Shown: positions 1-8,339, numbered from the stretch's first letter. The stretch is 30,238 nt of DNA from an uncultured Paenibacillaceae bacterium (GCA_946478845.1 CAMLDI010000033.1:1-30238); one strand, 5' to 3'. Program-made: numbers and translations. Notes: generated by a model not told the origin, from the letters alone.

Positions 1-20
1 TCGATCGAGGGCTTAACCTA
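1..20 (+). rRNA. 3' end of 23S rRNA (partial)
   Basis: The first ~20 bases (GATCGAGGGCTTAACCTA) match the well-known 3' terminus of Bacillales 23S rRNA, which ends in a GGTCGAGG(G/A)CTTAACC-like sequence. The gene body lies upstream of the window. No 5S rRNA (about 117 nt) fits between this end and the terminator at 66-105. Recognition is from memory of the conserved terminus only, because so little is present. Confidence 0.75.
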
Positions 21-65
21 ATTATACGCTTATTTTCTTCTGTTTCAGTTTTCAGTGGGCAACCA

Positions 66-105
66 AAAACCCTCCCGTTCAATAAAGAACAGGAGGGTTT
101 TTTAT
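66..105 (+). terminator. Rho-independent terminator of the rRNA operon
   Basis: An inverted repeat (CCCTCCcGTTC / GAACaGGAGGG) around the loop AATAAA is followed by a run of T. It lies about 45 nt past the 23S end, so it probably closes the rRNA operon. Confidence 0.85.
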
Positions 106-154
106 GTTGTTATTTAGGTTTAGATATTAGTAAAAGGCTGTTATTATTCAAAGT

Positions 155-439
155 CTATACTTCTTCCATGTAAATAGGGATAAAGTTTTTTAATATCCCA
201 AGGATTTTTATTTTTTTACCATCTAAAGAAACGTCATAGATCGAAAATATAATAAAGTTTTGCGTAGTGGTTGCATTTTCAATAATGGTTTCACCAAAGA
301 GGCTGACGACGCCTTTCATGATTGCATTATCCGTTTTTGATTCCATTTTTTCTTGCAACCAGGCGGTATAGTCTTCTTTTGAAGGGTTGGTGACAGCTAA
401 TAAGATAAGTATCAATAATGCAATCGCAATTTTCTTCAT
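155..439 (-). CDS. Small secreted or membrane-anchored protein, DUF4359-like
   Basis: This encodes a 94-residue protein. Residues 1-18 are a lysine start followed by a hydrophobic stretch, a signal peptide or N-terminal anchor, with no lipobox cysteine. The next segment (TNPSKEDYTAWLQEKM) resembles the start of DUF4359-type small exported proteins, but that family call is from memory and tentative. The rest looks like one small folded domain outside the membrane. A good ribosome binding site (AAAGGAGT) lies 8-9 nt upstream of the ATG. It is transcribed divergently from the lipoprotein gene at 552. The function is unknown. Confidence 0.7.
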   Translation of the reverse strand: MKKIAIALLILILLAVTNPSKEDYTAWLQEKMESKTDNAIMKGVVSLFGETIIENATTTQNFIIFSIYDVSLDGKKIKILGILKNFIPIYMEEV

Positions 440-551
440 GATGTAGTTACTCCTTTGTTTTTCCTATGAAAGAATTATAAAGCATTTGCGAAACTAATAG
501 GAGTAGTTTAACGTAAAAAGAGAGAAAAGTAGTTGTGGGGAGGAAAACAAC

Positions 552-839
552 ATGAAAAAAATAATCATCTTTATCGCAGGCTTATTCATTATCGGTTCAT
601 TAGCTGGTTGTTCAGCATTGGAACGCCAGGCGAAAGATGTGCAATCTCAATGGACTGGATTAGAACGGGAAGTTACTGTTTATGATATGAATGGCAAACC
701 CATTAAAACTTACAAAGGAAAAATTGATATTGAAGATACCAGCAGCCAAACAGGCAATGGGGGAAGTAAAGTGAAATTCGAATTAAATGGCAAGAGGATT
801 ATTATTTATAATAGCCCTGTGATTGTAGAAGAAAAATAA
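552..839 (+). CDS. Small predicted lipoprotein
   Basis: This encodes a 95-residue protein with a textbook lipoprotein signal: MKK start, hydrophobic core, then lipobox SLAGC with the cysteine at residue 20, so it should be anchored on the outer face of the membrane. The mature part carries a pattern resembling TGLxRxVTVYDxNGKxIKTYKGKID, found in short Firmicute lipoproteins of unknown function. It then has a Gly/Ser-rich turn and a final beta-rich segment (FELNGKRIIIYNS). GGGGAGGAAAA precedes the ATG. The gene is followed by a hairpin at 859-890. No specific function can be assigned. Confidence 0.75.
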   Translation: MKKIIIFIAGLFIIGSLAGCSALERQAKDVQSQWTGLEREVTVYDMNGKPIKTYKGKIDIEDTSSQTGNGGSKVKFELNGKRIIIYNSPVIVEEK

Positions 840-858
840 AGGAATAATAATAGTGAAA

Positions 859-907
859 ATGAGACCCGGGCCGGTAGGTCCGGGTCTCATTGATAATAGT
901 TTTTTTT
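859..907 (+). terminator. Strong GC-rich hairpin, probable terminator
   Basis: Arms at 859-872 and 877-890 pair over 14 bp with one G-U pair around the loop GGTA. A T-run begins about 10 nt after the stem (900-907). The stem is much more GC-rich than the surrounding DNA. The gap before the T-run is longer than in a classic terminator, so the call is probable rather than certain. Confidence 0.65.
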
Positions 908-951
908 GCCTGGAATGGGAACAATGATGGGTAAAGGGGGGACGATTTGAT

Positions 952-1410
952 ATGGCTCCGGTAAAATGTTTTAAATGCGGCAGAGTGAACAGCAAAGGGA
1001 AAAATACCTGTGACTTTTGCGGGGATCAGTTACTCAATGGTAAGGAATATGAGGGGAAACTTCAAGAATTGAAAGACTATGTGGAATTTCGAAAGAAGTA
1101 CAGTATTTTTGGGATTATCCTTATAACCTTTATGCTTTTCCTTATGTACCCAGTCGTTAAATGGCTTGTTCAAGCCACGTTCACAGTGTTGGGAACCGAA
1201 TTCTTGCCTGCTGTCATATTGGAATATATTGCACCAGCTATGATCCTCCTGGTTTTTGTGATTGCTGTCTTACCAATGATATTCAGCAGATGGAAAATCC
1301 TACGCAGGTACCGCTGGACAAGTAGGAGAATGTGGCGTATGGAACGTGAGATGAAGTTTTTACCTAAGAATTTCCTAAAATCATTAAACCAAAAAATGAA
1401 AAAGGTCTGA
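952..1410 (+). CDS. Zinc-ribbon membrane protein
   Basis: This encodes 152 residues. The N-terminus holds a treble-clef type zinc ribbon with two CxxC pairs (CFKC at 6-9 and CDFC at 20-23). A short charged linker follows, then two hydrophobic segments at about 52-75 and 85-110. The C-terminal tail is strongly basic (RRYRWTSRRMWRMER) and probably cytoplasmic. Such zinc-ribbon plus membrane proteins are common in Bacillales but mostly uncharacterised. An AAAGGGGGG ribosome binding site precedes the ATG. A bidirectional terminator separates it from the convergent gene downstream. Confidence 0.7.
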   Translation: MAPVKCFKCGRVNSKGKNTCDFCGDQLLNGKEYEGKLQELKDYVEFRKKYSIFGIILITFMLFLMYPVVKWLVQATFTVLGTEFLPAVILEYIAPAMILLVFVIAVLPMIFSRWKILRRYRWTSRRMWRMEREMKFLPKNFLKSLNQKMKKV

Positions 1411-1421
1411 ATGAAAAGAAA

Positions 1422-1457
1422 GACATTACATATTCGTCATTGTTAATATGTAATGTC
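1422..1457. terminator. Bidirectional terminator
   Basis: A perfect 13-bp inverted repeat (GACATTACATATT / AATATGTAATGTC) surrounds a 10-nt loop. T-rich sequence follows on the + side and A-rich sequence precedes it. It lies between two convergent genes and can serve both. Confidence 0.85.
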
Positions 1458-1478
1458 CTAATTTTTCCAATTTTTGTT

Positions 1479-2900
1479 TTATTGCAGATACACTGGCTCC
1501 TCAGGTTTCATTGATTCATTGGGATTGTATAATCCGTTGTCAAAGTCCTGGAAGTATTCCTTTTGTTCATAAGGTGCAGTATAGCCTAATTCAATGCCTG
1601 TGGCTTTAGCGATAAAGGGATCCAGGCAACAAATATCCGATTTTGTGATATCTGTTAAGGCTGTTTTTCCTAGGGATACAGCTACTTGTTCCATTTCTTG
1701 TACTGTTGCATTTAAGTATTTAAATAAAGAAGTGGCTCCTTTATCAATATCAAATTGATCTGTCATTTTCCCTGTATAGACAATCAAGCTGGTTGGCGGC
1801 TCGAAAGGCATGGTTTCCACCATTTGATCACTTACCATGGCCATTAACGCGGCGGTGCCTATGTACACGGCGTCTGCCCCCATAGCCATGGCTTTTAACA
1901 TATTTCCAGGAGTAACAAGGCCTCCTGCGGCGATTAAGTTTATATCCCTAATCACTTTCTTTTGGGAAAAAAACTTTGAAGCCCTGGATATTGCAAATAG
2001 GGTAGGCAATCCCACATCATCTTGTAAGGTAGGCGCTCCCCCATGGGTTCCCCCTTCAGCTCCATCAAGGGTGACAAAATCCACTTCTGCTTCCACTGCA
2101 ATTTGCAATTCTTTTTCTAAATGATGGGTGGCCGCTATTTTTAAGCCCACAGGCACTCCGGTTTCATCCCTTAGTTTTCGTACTAATTGAATGAATTCAT
2201 CCTTTGAATTGACCCCTGGCATACGGGAGTGGATTAATGCGGATTCTCCATCCGCCAGTTCAAAAACTTCTTTATATTCTTTGCCAATATTTTTCGCGGT
2301 GGTTCGCTGATAGGTAGACCCTTGAGCGCCCTGTCCTAATTGAATTTCAATAGCATCTACTTGTTTGTATTTTTCCGGGGTATTCAACCAACCTCCACGA
2401 TTGTACTGCCCTATTAATAAAGAAGCGGCTTCCCGTTCTTCATTCATTAATCCTGCTTCACCTGTGTTGGTGGCTGTTCCAATCATGCTTGCTGCTTTTG
2501 CCAGGGCGATTTTCGCGCTTTTACTTAGTGCTCCGCCAAAAGACATTCCCGCAATCATGATGGGAATGGAGATGGTCATTGGTTTTTTGGCGCGATGGCC
2601 AATGGTAATGGATGTACGAATGCCCACATTTTCAGGGGTAGGAAAACGATAGAGATGAACAGGGTTAAAAAGGATTTTTTCCCAGGGTGAAAAAGATTGA
2701 TGGCTTCCTAAGGGACGGGGAATTGGAGTACCTTTAGATGCGCGCATCGCGATTTCCATAAGATTAATGGGTCCAACTTTTTTAGTTGCGGGAACTAATT
2801 CGAAGATGTTTTCGATATATTGGTCTTTAATCATTCTGGTGATTGCTTTATCTACTACTTCATTGGCAAAGGACCGTGCAATCCAACTAATGAGTTTCAT
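1479..2900 (-). CDS. FMN-binding glutamate-synthase-domain protein (stand-alone GltB-like)
   Basis: This encodes 473 residues forming one glutamate-synthase FMN domain (TIM barrel). Recognisable segments are PIMIAGMSFGGALS (about 112-125), the glycine-rich NTGEAGLMNEER, EIQLGQGAQGS, VTLDGAEGGTHGGAP and the phosphate-binding LIAAGGLVTPGNMLKAMAMGADAV. It lacks the N-terminal glutamine amidotransferase domain, and the 3Fe-4S cysteine cluster motif of GltB is not seen. It therefore belongs to the short archaeal-type or YerD-like group. Family knowledge suggests an FMN oxidoreductase, and the physiological substrate is uncertain. Its start overlaps the stop region of the small upstream gene by 14 nt, which indicates translational coupling. 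A bidirectional terminator lies past its stop. Confidence 0.85.
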   Translation of the reverse strand: MKLISWIARSFANEVVDKAITRMIKDQYIENIFELVPATKKVGPINLMEIAMRASKGTPIPRPLGSHQSFSPWEKILFNPVHLYRFPTPENVGIRTSITIGHRAKKPMTISIPIMIAGMSFGGALSKSAKIALAKAASMIGTATNTGEAGLMNEEREAASLLIGQYNRGGWLNTPEKYKQVDAIEIQLGQGAQGSTYQRTTAKNIGKEYKEVFELADGESALIHSRMPGVNSKDEFIQLVRKLRDETGVPVGLKIAATHHLEKELQIAVEAEVDFVTLDGAEGGTHGGAPTLQDDVGLPTLFAISRASKFFSQKKVIRDINLIAAGGLVTPGNMLKAMAMGADAVYIGTAALMAMVSDQMVETMPFEPPTSLIVYTGKMTDQFDIDKGATSLFKYLNATVQEMEQVAVSLGKTALTDITKSDICCLDPFIAKATGIELGYTAPYEQKEYFQDFDNGLYNPNESMKPEEPVYLQ

Positions 2901-3174
2901 TTACTTCACTCCCGTTTAATTCTCCCCTTTGAATGGCTTGATTAATGCCATCTACTTTTTGTGCTAAGGACAAACAAATGTGTTTTATGGTGCCAAGCTG
3001 GCGTGCAGCATTTTGTTCTTCCACGGCCAGGTCTTGCAATGTGCTGTTATCAAAATTAGTTAAGGCGGTAAAGTGGTCTCTTTCCACTGTTGACAGAGTT
3101 CCGGCCATGGTATCTATACGATACAGTTCGCTTGTAATGTATGAAAGGGTATTTTGCAGATCTTCAGTGTTCAT
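2887..3174 (-). CDS. Small helical protein coupled to the GltB-like gene
   Basis: This encodes 95 residues from the chosen ATG at 3174, which has GAAGGTG six nt upstream. An ATG 12 codons further upstream (3210) is in frame but has a poorer ribosome binding site. The protein is hydrophilic and probably all-helical, with no membrane segment, and is rich in Q, T and N. The pattern (LSYITSELYRIDTM, QNAARQLGTIKHICLSLAQKV) suggests a helical hairpin. It overlaps the start of the FMN protein gene by 14 nt, so the two are very likely co-translated, and it may be a partner or regulator. I do not recognise the family. Confidence 0.65.
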   Translation of the reverse strand: MNTEDLQNTLSYITSELYRIDTMAGTLSTVERDHFTALTNFDNSTLQDLAVEEQNAARQLGTIKHICLSLAQKVDGINQAIQRGELNGSEVNETH

Positions 3175-3326
3175 TTTGGTCACCTTCTTTTCATTGTTTT
3201 TATCATTCATTATTCATTCCTAAACCCTTGTTTTTTATAGATGTAAATTAAGGGATAATAAAATTCTTCGATGAGGTTAAAATAACAATCATCTTTTCTT
3301 GCATTAACGAAGGAGGAGGGTGAATA

Positions 3327-3506
3327 ATGGATTCTAACCATGGAAAAGAAAAAGAGGGACAACATCATGTAGATGTTCATATAAAGGATGCGACAAAAGG
3401 TCTGTCAGCGGAAGAAGTAAAAAAAGATATCGAAGAATTGAATAAGGTTGCCGATTTGGCTGAAGGAGGAAGCGCAAATCCCTTTCGCGTTTATGATGAA
3501 AATTAA
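3327..3506 (+). CDS. Small acidic hypothetical protein, 59 residues
   Basis: This short ORF has an excellent ribosome binding site (GAAGGAGGAGGGTGA) 5-6 nt before its ATG. It has a clean stop, followed by a hairpin. The protein is hydrophilic: a His/Lys/Glu-rich N-terminus (HGKEKEGQHHVDVHIKD), a helical charged centre (LSAEEVKKDIEELNKVADL) and a short tail ending FRVYDEN. No signal peptide or transmembrane segment is visible. It is divergent from the preceding small gene and convergent with the pseudouridine synthase gene. The function is unknown. The gene call rests on the strong ribosome binding site and codon-like composition. Confidence 0.65.
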   Translation: MDSNHGKEKEGQHHVDVHIKDATKGLSAEEVKKDIEELNKVADLAEGGSANPFRVYDEN

Positions 3507-3534
3507 AGCGTATAGGATAGATTTCCCATACGCT
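3507..3534. terminator. Hairpin between convergent genes
   Basis: AGCGTAT / ATACGCT form a perfect 7-bp outer stem that can extend by two or three pairs with one mismatch. The flanks are A-rich on the left and T-rich on the right. It starts immediately after the 59-codon ORF and lies just past the stop of the convergent pseudouridine synthase gene. Confidence 0.55.
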
Positions 3535-3545
3535 CCAGTTTCATT

Positions 3546-4232
3546 TTATAAATCTTTGATTAACTCCTTAAGTTCAGTTTCAGTTAAATTCCGCCATTTG
3601 CCTATGGCTAACCCATTAAGTTTAATATTCATAATTCTTACCCGTTTTAATTGGGTGACCTGATAATAAAAGGCCTGGCACATGCGGCGAATTTGCCGGT
3701 TTAACCCCTGGGTGAGAATAATTTTAAAGGTAAACTCATTGATCATCGTCACTTTACAGGGTTTGGTTGTCGTTCCAAGTATTTTTACACCCCTTGCCAT
3801 GCCTTTAATAAAAGAAGGGGTAATGGGTTTATCAACGGTCACAATGTATTCTTTATCATGATTATTTTCAGAACGTAAAATTTTATTAATAATATCCCCG
3901 TTATTCGTGAGAAGAATTAACCCCTGAGAATCTTTATCGAGACGCCCAATAGGAAAAATACGTTCAGGATGGTTTACAAAGTCAATGATGTTGCCCTTCA
4001 CATGTTTTTCTGTTGTGCAGGTAATGCCTACAGGTTTATTTAAGGCAATGTAAATGTGCTTCTTTTTAGGGCCAATGGGTTTTCCATCCACTCGCACTTC
4101 ATCTCCAGGCATAACCGTACTGCCAAGCTGGGCTATTTCTCCATTAATGGTAACTCGTTTTTCTTCTACCCATTTATCTGCTTCCCTTCTTGAGCAAACA
4201 CCTGTTTCACTAATAAATTTATTAATTCTCAT
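3546..4232 (-). CDS. rluF: 23S rRNA pseudouridine synthase, RluF-type
   Basis: This encodes 228 residues. An S4 RNA-binding domain at the N-terminus ([22 protein letters not shown]) is followed by an RsuA-family pseudouridine synthase domain. The catalytic motif [15 protein letters not shown] carries the nucleophilic Asp. Further family motifs are [31 protein letters not shown] and [10 protein letters not shown]. The LDKDSQGL form and the [14 protein letters not shown] segment match RluF rather than RsuA or RluB. E. coli RluF modifies 23S rRNA U2604, and the same target here is inferred. The length is a little short of E. coli RluF, which has a C-terminal extension. Confidence 0.85.
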   Translation of the reverse strand: MRINKFISETGVCSRREADKWVEEKRVTINGEIAQLGSTVMPGDEVRVDGKPIGPKKKHIYIALNKPVGITCTTEKHVKGNIIDFVNHPERIFPIGRLDKDSQGLILLTNNGDIINKILRSENNHDKEYIVTVDKPITPSFIKGMARGVKILGTTTKPCKVTMINEFTFKIILTQGLNRQIRRMCQAFYYQVTQLKRVRIMNIKLNGLAIGKWRNLTETELKELIKDL

Positions 4233-4341
4233 GTAGTTATTCCTTCCGGTAGTAAGTTCACGTGCTAATTTCCCTTTATTTTATCATGGTTTAGTGTAAG
4301 ATAAAGAATGAATTCAAGAGAGTGTTAAAGAGGTGAACACG

Positions 4342-5463
4342 TTGTCTAATTTTTTGGAATTGGGAATCCATCCTGATTTTAATCAGATTGTTACAAATTC
4401 TGGATTCTTTCAACCAACTCCTATACAGGAACAGGCAATACCTGTTGTTCTTAAAGGGAAGGATGTAATTGCCCAGGCTCAAACCGGGACAGGGAAGACT
4501 TTAGCATTTATCCTTCCTATTATCCAGAAAATTGATACCCAAAAATCAACCATTCAAGGGTTAATCGTTGCACCTACACGGGAATTGGCTTTGCAAATAA
4601 CAACAGAAGTAAATAAACTCACGGAAACTCTAAATGGGGTACATGTCCTGGCTGTTTATGGGGGACAAGACGTGGAAGCTCAAATCCATAAGTTACAAAA
4701 AGCTGTACATCTTGTGATTGGGACCCCTGGGCGTTTATTAGACCATATTAGGCGAGGGACTCTAAATCTATCCCAGGTATCCATGTTGGTCTTAGATGAA
4801 GCAGACCAAATGTTGCATATGGGTTTTTTAACAGAAGTAGAGGCCCTAATCCAGGCAACTCCAACTACTCGACAGACTTTGCTTTTTTCGGCAACCATGC
4901 CTTCCCAGGTTCAATCTCTTGCCTTGAATTATATGGAAAACCCGGAGACAATAAGAATTGCATCATCCCAAATTACGTTAAAAGAAATTAGGCAACGGGT
5001 TATGGAAACGACAGACAGGACGAAGCAAAGTACCCTGTGCAATGTAATTGACCAATATCGACCATACCTTGGGATTATTTTTTGCCGGACGAAGCGGAAA
5101 GTCAGCAAATTAAATGAAGCCTTGCAAGGGCTAGGGTACAATTCAGATGAGCTTCATGGGGATTTGTCACAGGGGAAAAGAGAAGATGTATTGAAACGTT
5201 TTCGTGAGGGGCAGATTCAATTATTGGTGGCAACGGATGTGGCAGCCAGGGGATTAGACGTAGAAGGGGTAACCCATGTTTTTAATTATGATATTCCTCG
5301 TGATGTGGAATCCTATATTCATCGCATTGGCCGTACAGGCAGAGCAGGGGGAAAAGGCCTTGCCATTACATTTGTTTCACCCAAAGACCGAATGTACCTT
5401 GAAATGATTGAAAAGGGAATACAATTAAAAATTGAAAAAAGAAAACCTCCCTTAAGACGTTGA
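4342..5463 (+). CDS. DEAD-box ATP-dependent RNA helicase
   Basis: About 373 residues contain the complete two-domain helicase core. In order: Q motif ([13 protein letters not shown]), motif I AQTGTGKT, Ia [18 protein letters not shown], motif II DEAD, motif [16 protein letters not shown], motif [11 protein letters not shown] and motif [12 protein letters not shown]. It ends soon after the core with a short basic tail ([11 protein letters not shown]) and lacks the long C-terminal extension of CshA or DeaD. The TTG at 4342 is preferred because AGAGGTG lies six nt upstream. A GTG at 4333 in the same frame would place the ribosome binding site on the start itself. Roles of relatives include ribosome assembly and RNA decay, and the specific job here is unknown. 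Confidence 0.9.
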   Translation: MSNFLELGIHPDFNQIVTNSGFFQPTPIQEQAIPVVLKGKDVIAQAQTGTGKTLAFILPIIQKIDTQKSTIQGLIVAPTRELALQITTEVNKLTETLNGVHVLAVYGGQDVEAQIHKLQKAVHLVIGTPGRLLDHIRRGTLNLSQVSMLVLDEADQMLHMGFLTEVEALIQATPTTRQTLLFSATMPSQVQSLALNYMENPETIRIASSQITLKEIRQRVMETTDRTKQSTLCNVIDQYRPYLGIIFCRTKRKVSKLNEALQGLGYNSDELHGDLSQGKREDVLKRFREGQIQLLVATDVAARGLDVEGVTHVFNYDIPRDVESYIHRIGRTGRAGGKGLAITFVSPKDRMYLEMIEKGIQLKIEKRKPPLRR

Positions 5464-5562
5464 TAACTTGTATCGACAAAAGGCCTGTATAATATTACAA
5501 TTAATACAACTAATTATACATATAAGATTACTTGTTTTACATGTCAGGAGGATAATAACAAA

Positions 5563-6495
5563 ATGAACATCGCGAAAAACCTTACGGATTTAATCGGCAA
5601 TACCCCTTTACTTGAATTAACCAACTTTAATAAAAACCATGAACTTGAAGCTACCATTATTGCTAAGTTAGAGTATTTCAATCCCACAGGCAGCGTAAAA
5701 GACCGGGTTGGCTTTGCGATGATTGAAGATGCAGAGAAAAAAGGAATCATTGATCAAGATACGGTGATTATTGAACCGACTAGCGGCAATACAGGTATTG
5801 GACTTGCTTTTGTATGTGCTGCAAAAGGATATAAATTAATGATTACCATGATTGAAACCATGAGCATGGAACGGCGTAAATTATTAAAATCCCTTGGGGC
5901 AGAAATTGTGTTAACCCCTGAAGGGGAAGGAATGAGAGGGGCAATCAATAAGGCACTGGAATTGGCTGCAAAGATTCCCAATTCTTTTATTCCCCAGCAG
6001 TTTGAAAATCCTGCAAATCCTGCTATGCATCGGAAAACCACCGCAGAAGAAATATGGAGGGATACGGATGGGCAGATAGATATTTTTGTTTGTGGTGTAG
6101 GTACTGGCGGTACCATTACAGGAGTAGGGGAAGTATTAAAAGAAAGAAATCCTAATGTGAAAATTATTGCTGTAGAGCCTTATAATTCTCAGGTATTATC
6201 CGGAGGGAACCCTGGTCCCCATCAGATTCAGGGGTTAGGCGCTAATTTTATTCCCAGTGTGTTAAATATGAATATCCTTGATGAAATCATTCCTGTAAAA
6301 AATGAAGAAGCAATGGAAACGGCAAGAAAATTAGGCAAAATAGAAGGGGTTCTTGTGGGGATTTCTTCCGGTGCAGCAACCTATGCAGCGTTGCAAGTGG
6401 CAAAACGGCCAGAAAATAAAGGGAAAAACATTGTCGTTCTTCTTCCTGATACCGGTGAACGGTATTTATCCACACCATTATTTGAAGAAGCTTAG
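5563..6495 (+). CDS. cysK: Cysteine synthase A (O-acetylserine sulfhydrylase)
   Basis: This encodes 310 residues, the normal CysK length. It makes cysteine from O-acetylserine and sulfide with PLP. The PLP lysine is K46 in NPTGSVKDR, the substrate-binding loop is TSGNTG (73-78), and the phosphate-binding glycine loop is [10 protein letters not shown]. The C-terminal [12 protein letters not shown] is also typical. One family signature is altered: the usual ITMPETMSxERR has isoleucine in place of proline ([11 protein letters not shown]97). TCAGGAGG lies 11 nt upstream of the ATG. A TATAAT hexamer at 5488-5493 may be the -10 of its promoter, without a convincing -35. The structured repeat at 6515-6617 probably ends its transcript. 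Confidence 0.95.
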   Translation: MNIAKNLTDLIGNTPLLELTNFNKNHELEATIIAKLEYFNPTGSVKDRVGFAMIEDAEKKGIIDQDTVIIEPTSGNTGIGLAFVCAAKGYKLMITMIETMSMERRKLLKSLGAEIVLTPEGEGMRGAINKALELAAKIPNSFIPQQFENPANPAMHRKTTAEEIWRDTDGQIDIFVCGVGTGGTITGVGEVLKERNPNVKIIAVEPYNSQVLSGGNPGPHQIQGLGANFIPSVLNMNILDEIIPVKNEEAMETARKLGKIEGVLVGISSGAATYAALQVAKRPENKGKNIVVLLPDTGERYLSTPLFEEA

Positions 6496-6514
6496 ACTTA
6501 GCCCTTTTTCAAAA

Positions 6515-6617
6515 TAAGACCGTAAGGTCAATGGTTGAGATGCTAAAGAATCAAATCAGTGTTTTGCTTCATTGTTGGCGAGGAACTGGCATTGATTTGA
6601 TTCTTAGCAGCTCTTTT
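6515..6617 (+). repeat. Structured interspersed repeat, short copy
   Basis: The 5' segment 6515-6555 matches 9303-9343 with one mismatch in 41 nt, and 6596-6617 matches 9503-9524 with one mismatch in 22. The ends form a long stem (6537-6561 with 6590-6613, about 22 of 24 pairs plus one bulged A). The stem is preceded by a mini-hairpin GACC-GTAA-GGTC with a GNRA-type loop and followed by a T-run. It looks like an internally deleted relative of the 9303-9524 copy. Here it can act as the terminator of cysK. The type is uncertain: a MITE-like element or a non-coding RNA family. Confidence 0.75.
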
Positions 6618-7169
6618 TCAAAATGCCACTTCAGGAATATGTTCCCTTTGCCTTTCCATGGATTCAACCCAATACCGAATTAACTCTGTTCCTTCAATTA
6701 ATTCAATGTTTAATCCTTCGGTATATTTTTTGGCTTTAGATGTAAATTTCCCTGTTGTAATGACAAATCCGTGATCAGCTCCGAATTTGACCATGTTGGA
6801 ATGAACGAATACGATAGGATCCGTATCCACTTTTTCTTCTGGATTGATGCAAAGAACTTTGCCAAAATAGGTTCCATTATTCCTTTGCTGAACCAGGTCA
6901 ATCCCATATTCATCTTCTTCAGAGGTAACAGATACTCTCCCACCATATAAATCCTCAAGTATATTCCCAACAAATTGGTGAAATTCAGTGCCTGCTTCTT
7001 TTTGGAATCGATGATAAACCCCCAGTAAAAGGGTTTTATGCATATCATTATTGACATGGACTAAATCCATAATCATAGAGGATATGGATTCAAATTGTTT
7101 TCGATCCTTATAGGCTTTGAAAACAACAAAGAGTGTAACAGTAATGGCGAATAAAAGAATATATAACAT
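6618..7169 (-). CDS. Membrane-anchored Mrr-like endonuclease-fold protein, active site degenerate
   Basis: This encodes 183 residues. An N-terminal transmembrane helix (about 2-17) is followed by a soluble domain with the layout of the Mrr-cat/PD-(D/E)XK fold: TEFHQFVGNILEDLYGGRVSVT (helix then strand), YGIDLVQQR with the expected Asp (D91), and a C-terminal GFVITTGKFTSKAKKY segment typical of Mrr domains. The usual QxK motif two strands on is replaced by LCI (L106, I108), so the metal-binding Lys is missing and cleavage activity is doubtful. It may bind DNA or act structurally. It starts downstream of the acyltransferase gene on the same strand. A small hairpin (7172-7205) lies between them near the ribosome binding site. 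Confidence 0.7.
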   Translation of the reverse strand: MLYILLFAITVTLFVVFKAYKDRKQFESISSMIMDLVHVNNDMHKTLLLGVYHRFQKEAGTEFHQFVGNILEDLYGGRVSVTSEEDEYGIDLVQQRNNGTYFGKVLCINPEEKVDTDPIVFVHSNMVKFGADHGFVITTGKFTSKAKKYTEGLNIELIEGTELIRYWVESMERQREHIPEVAF

Positions 7170-7205
7170 TTCAACAGCTCCTTTTAAATGGGGTATTATT
7201 CCATT

Positions 7206-8339
7206 CTAAAAGGTAGTATGCCCCTTTGAGACCGGTTCATGTTGATGATATGAAAAAATGGGTTTTCGCCCCTTTTTATACTGCAATGCTTTCTTCTCTA
7301 TAAAGTTCCATGAAAAATAAGCAAAGATGAGGGTGATGGGAAAAGCTATGGCAAAGTTTAAATAGGGAGCAAAGGCATTCCCCCGGAAATATTCTGCGAC
7401 CGTTTCCTGAATGGGAAAGGAGTAGATATAAATGCCATATGAAAGATCATTTTTACCCAACTTCTTATTAATAGAAAGAACAGAAATAAAAGAAAGATAC
7501 ATCACAAGGTAACTGCCAAAGATGGAGAACATGCTATTGAAAAAACCAAAACGAGCCGAAGCAAGGACAACTGCAAAAGAGACGAGGGCAAGCCAATGAT
7601 TGAGTGGAATCTTATCCCGGTACAAATAAAAAATCATGCCTGCTGAATAAAATCGCAATAAATCTGGAATCCAGGTAAGTTGGGTATTCTGGTAAGGGTC
7701 CTGGAAAAAAGAGAAGGCAAAAGAACCAAGGAATAACAGAATAGCTACCTGTTTTCGCAAAAGCTTAACGATTCCTAGAACACCTACCACCAGATAAAAT
7801 GGGAATTCGTATTGCAAGGTCCATAATGAGCCATTCACCGGAGCGCCAGCAAAAACCCCGGGCAAATTGTTATTCCATTGATACAGCAACATGGTTGTTA
7901 AATAGGTATACGTTTCAGGCTTTGAAAAGTATTCTCCAATATCCAGTTCTGTCACCAGGGGACCTAATATAAATGCAGTGAGCAAAACAACCATGATTAA
8001 TCCAGGGAAAATCCGTAACACCCGGGATTTAAAAAAATAAGAGAAATCCTTCGTATGATCAAAACTCATGGTAATGAGAAATCCACTAATGACAAAAAAG
8101 ACAAGGACTGCTAAATGGCCCAGGGTGGATTGACTATGAGTAAAAACCATTAAGGGTTCTGTTTTTGTATTTCCGTTTCCCAGAAGAAAACCATGGGAAA
8201 ATACGACTGTAGATGCAGCAATTAGCCGAATTAGATTAAAATTATTGTTTCGCAACTGAAGGGATTCACCAATTGTCTTACCTGAATTCATGAATTTTAA
8301 AACCTTTCTTAGATGATTTCGATGATGCAATTCTACCAT
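7206..8339 (-). CDS. Membrane acyltransferase, OafA/YrhL-type (acyltransferase 3 family)
   Basis: Up to 377 residues with about ten hydrophobic segments. The N-terminal core reads NFNLIRLIAASTVVFSHGF, with the conserved Arg and the His proposed as catalytic in this family, followed by FFVISGFLITMS and FFKSRVLRIFPGL, which are classic acyltransferase-3 motifs. NGSLWTLQYEFPFYLV in the middle matches the conserved SLWTLxxE segment. Family members transfer acyl groups to cell-surface polysaccharides or exopolysaccharide, and the acceptor here is unknown. The extracellular SGNH domain found in OafA is absent. The start is unsure: ATG at 8339 has weak support, and ATG at 8291 (AGAAAGG upstream) sits closer to the domain. 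Confidence 0.85.
   Translation of the reverse strand: MVELHHRNHLRKVLKFMNSGKTIGESLQLRNNNFNLIRLIAASTVVFSHGFLLGNGNTKTEPLMVFTHSQSTLGHLAVLVFFVISGFLITMSFDHTKDFSYFFKSRVLRIFPGLIMVVLLTAFILGPLVTELDIGEYFSKPETYTYLTTMLLYQWNNNLPGVFAGAPVNGSLWTLQYEFPFYLVVGVLGIVKLLRKQVAILLFLGSFAFSFFQDPYQNTQLTWIPDLLRFYSAGMIFYLYRDKIPLNHWLALVSFAVVLASARFGFFNSMFSIFGSYLVMYLSFISVLSINKKLGKNDLSYGIYIYSFPIQETVAEYFRGNAFAPYLNFAIAFPITLIFAYFSWNFIEKKALQYKKGRKPIFSYHQHEPVSKGHTTF

Noticed and set aside
5461..5562. T-box or SAM riboswitch upstream of cysK
   Set aside because: Only about 100 nt is available and no conserved T-box or S-box sequence is present.
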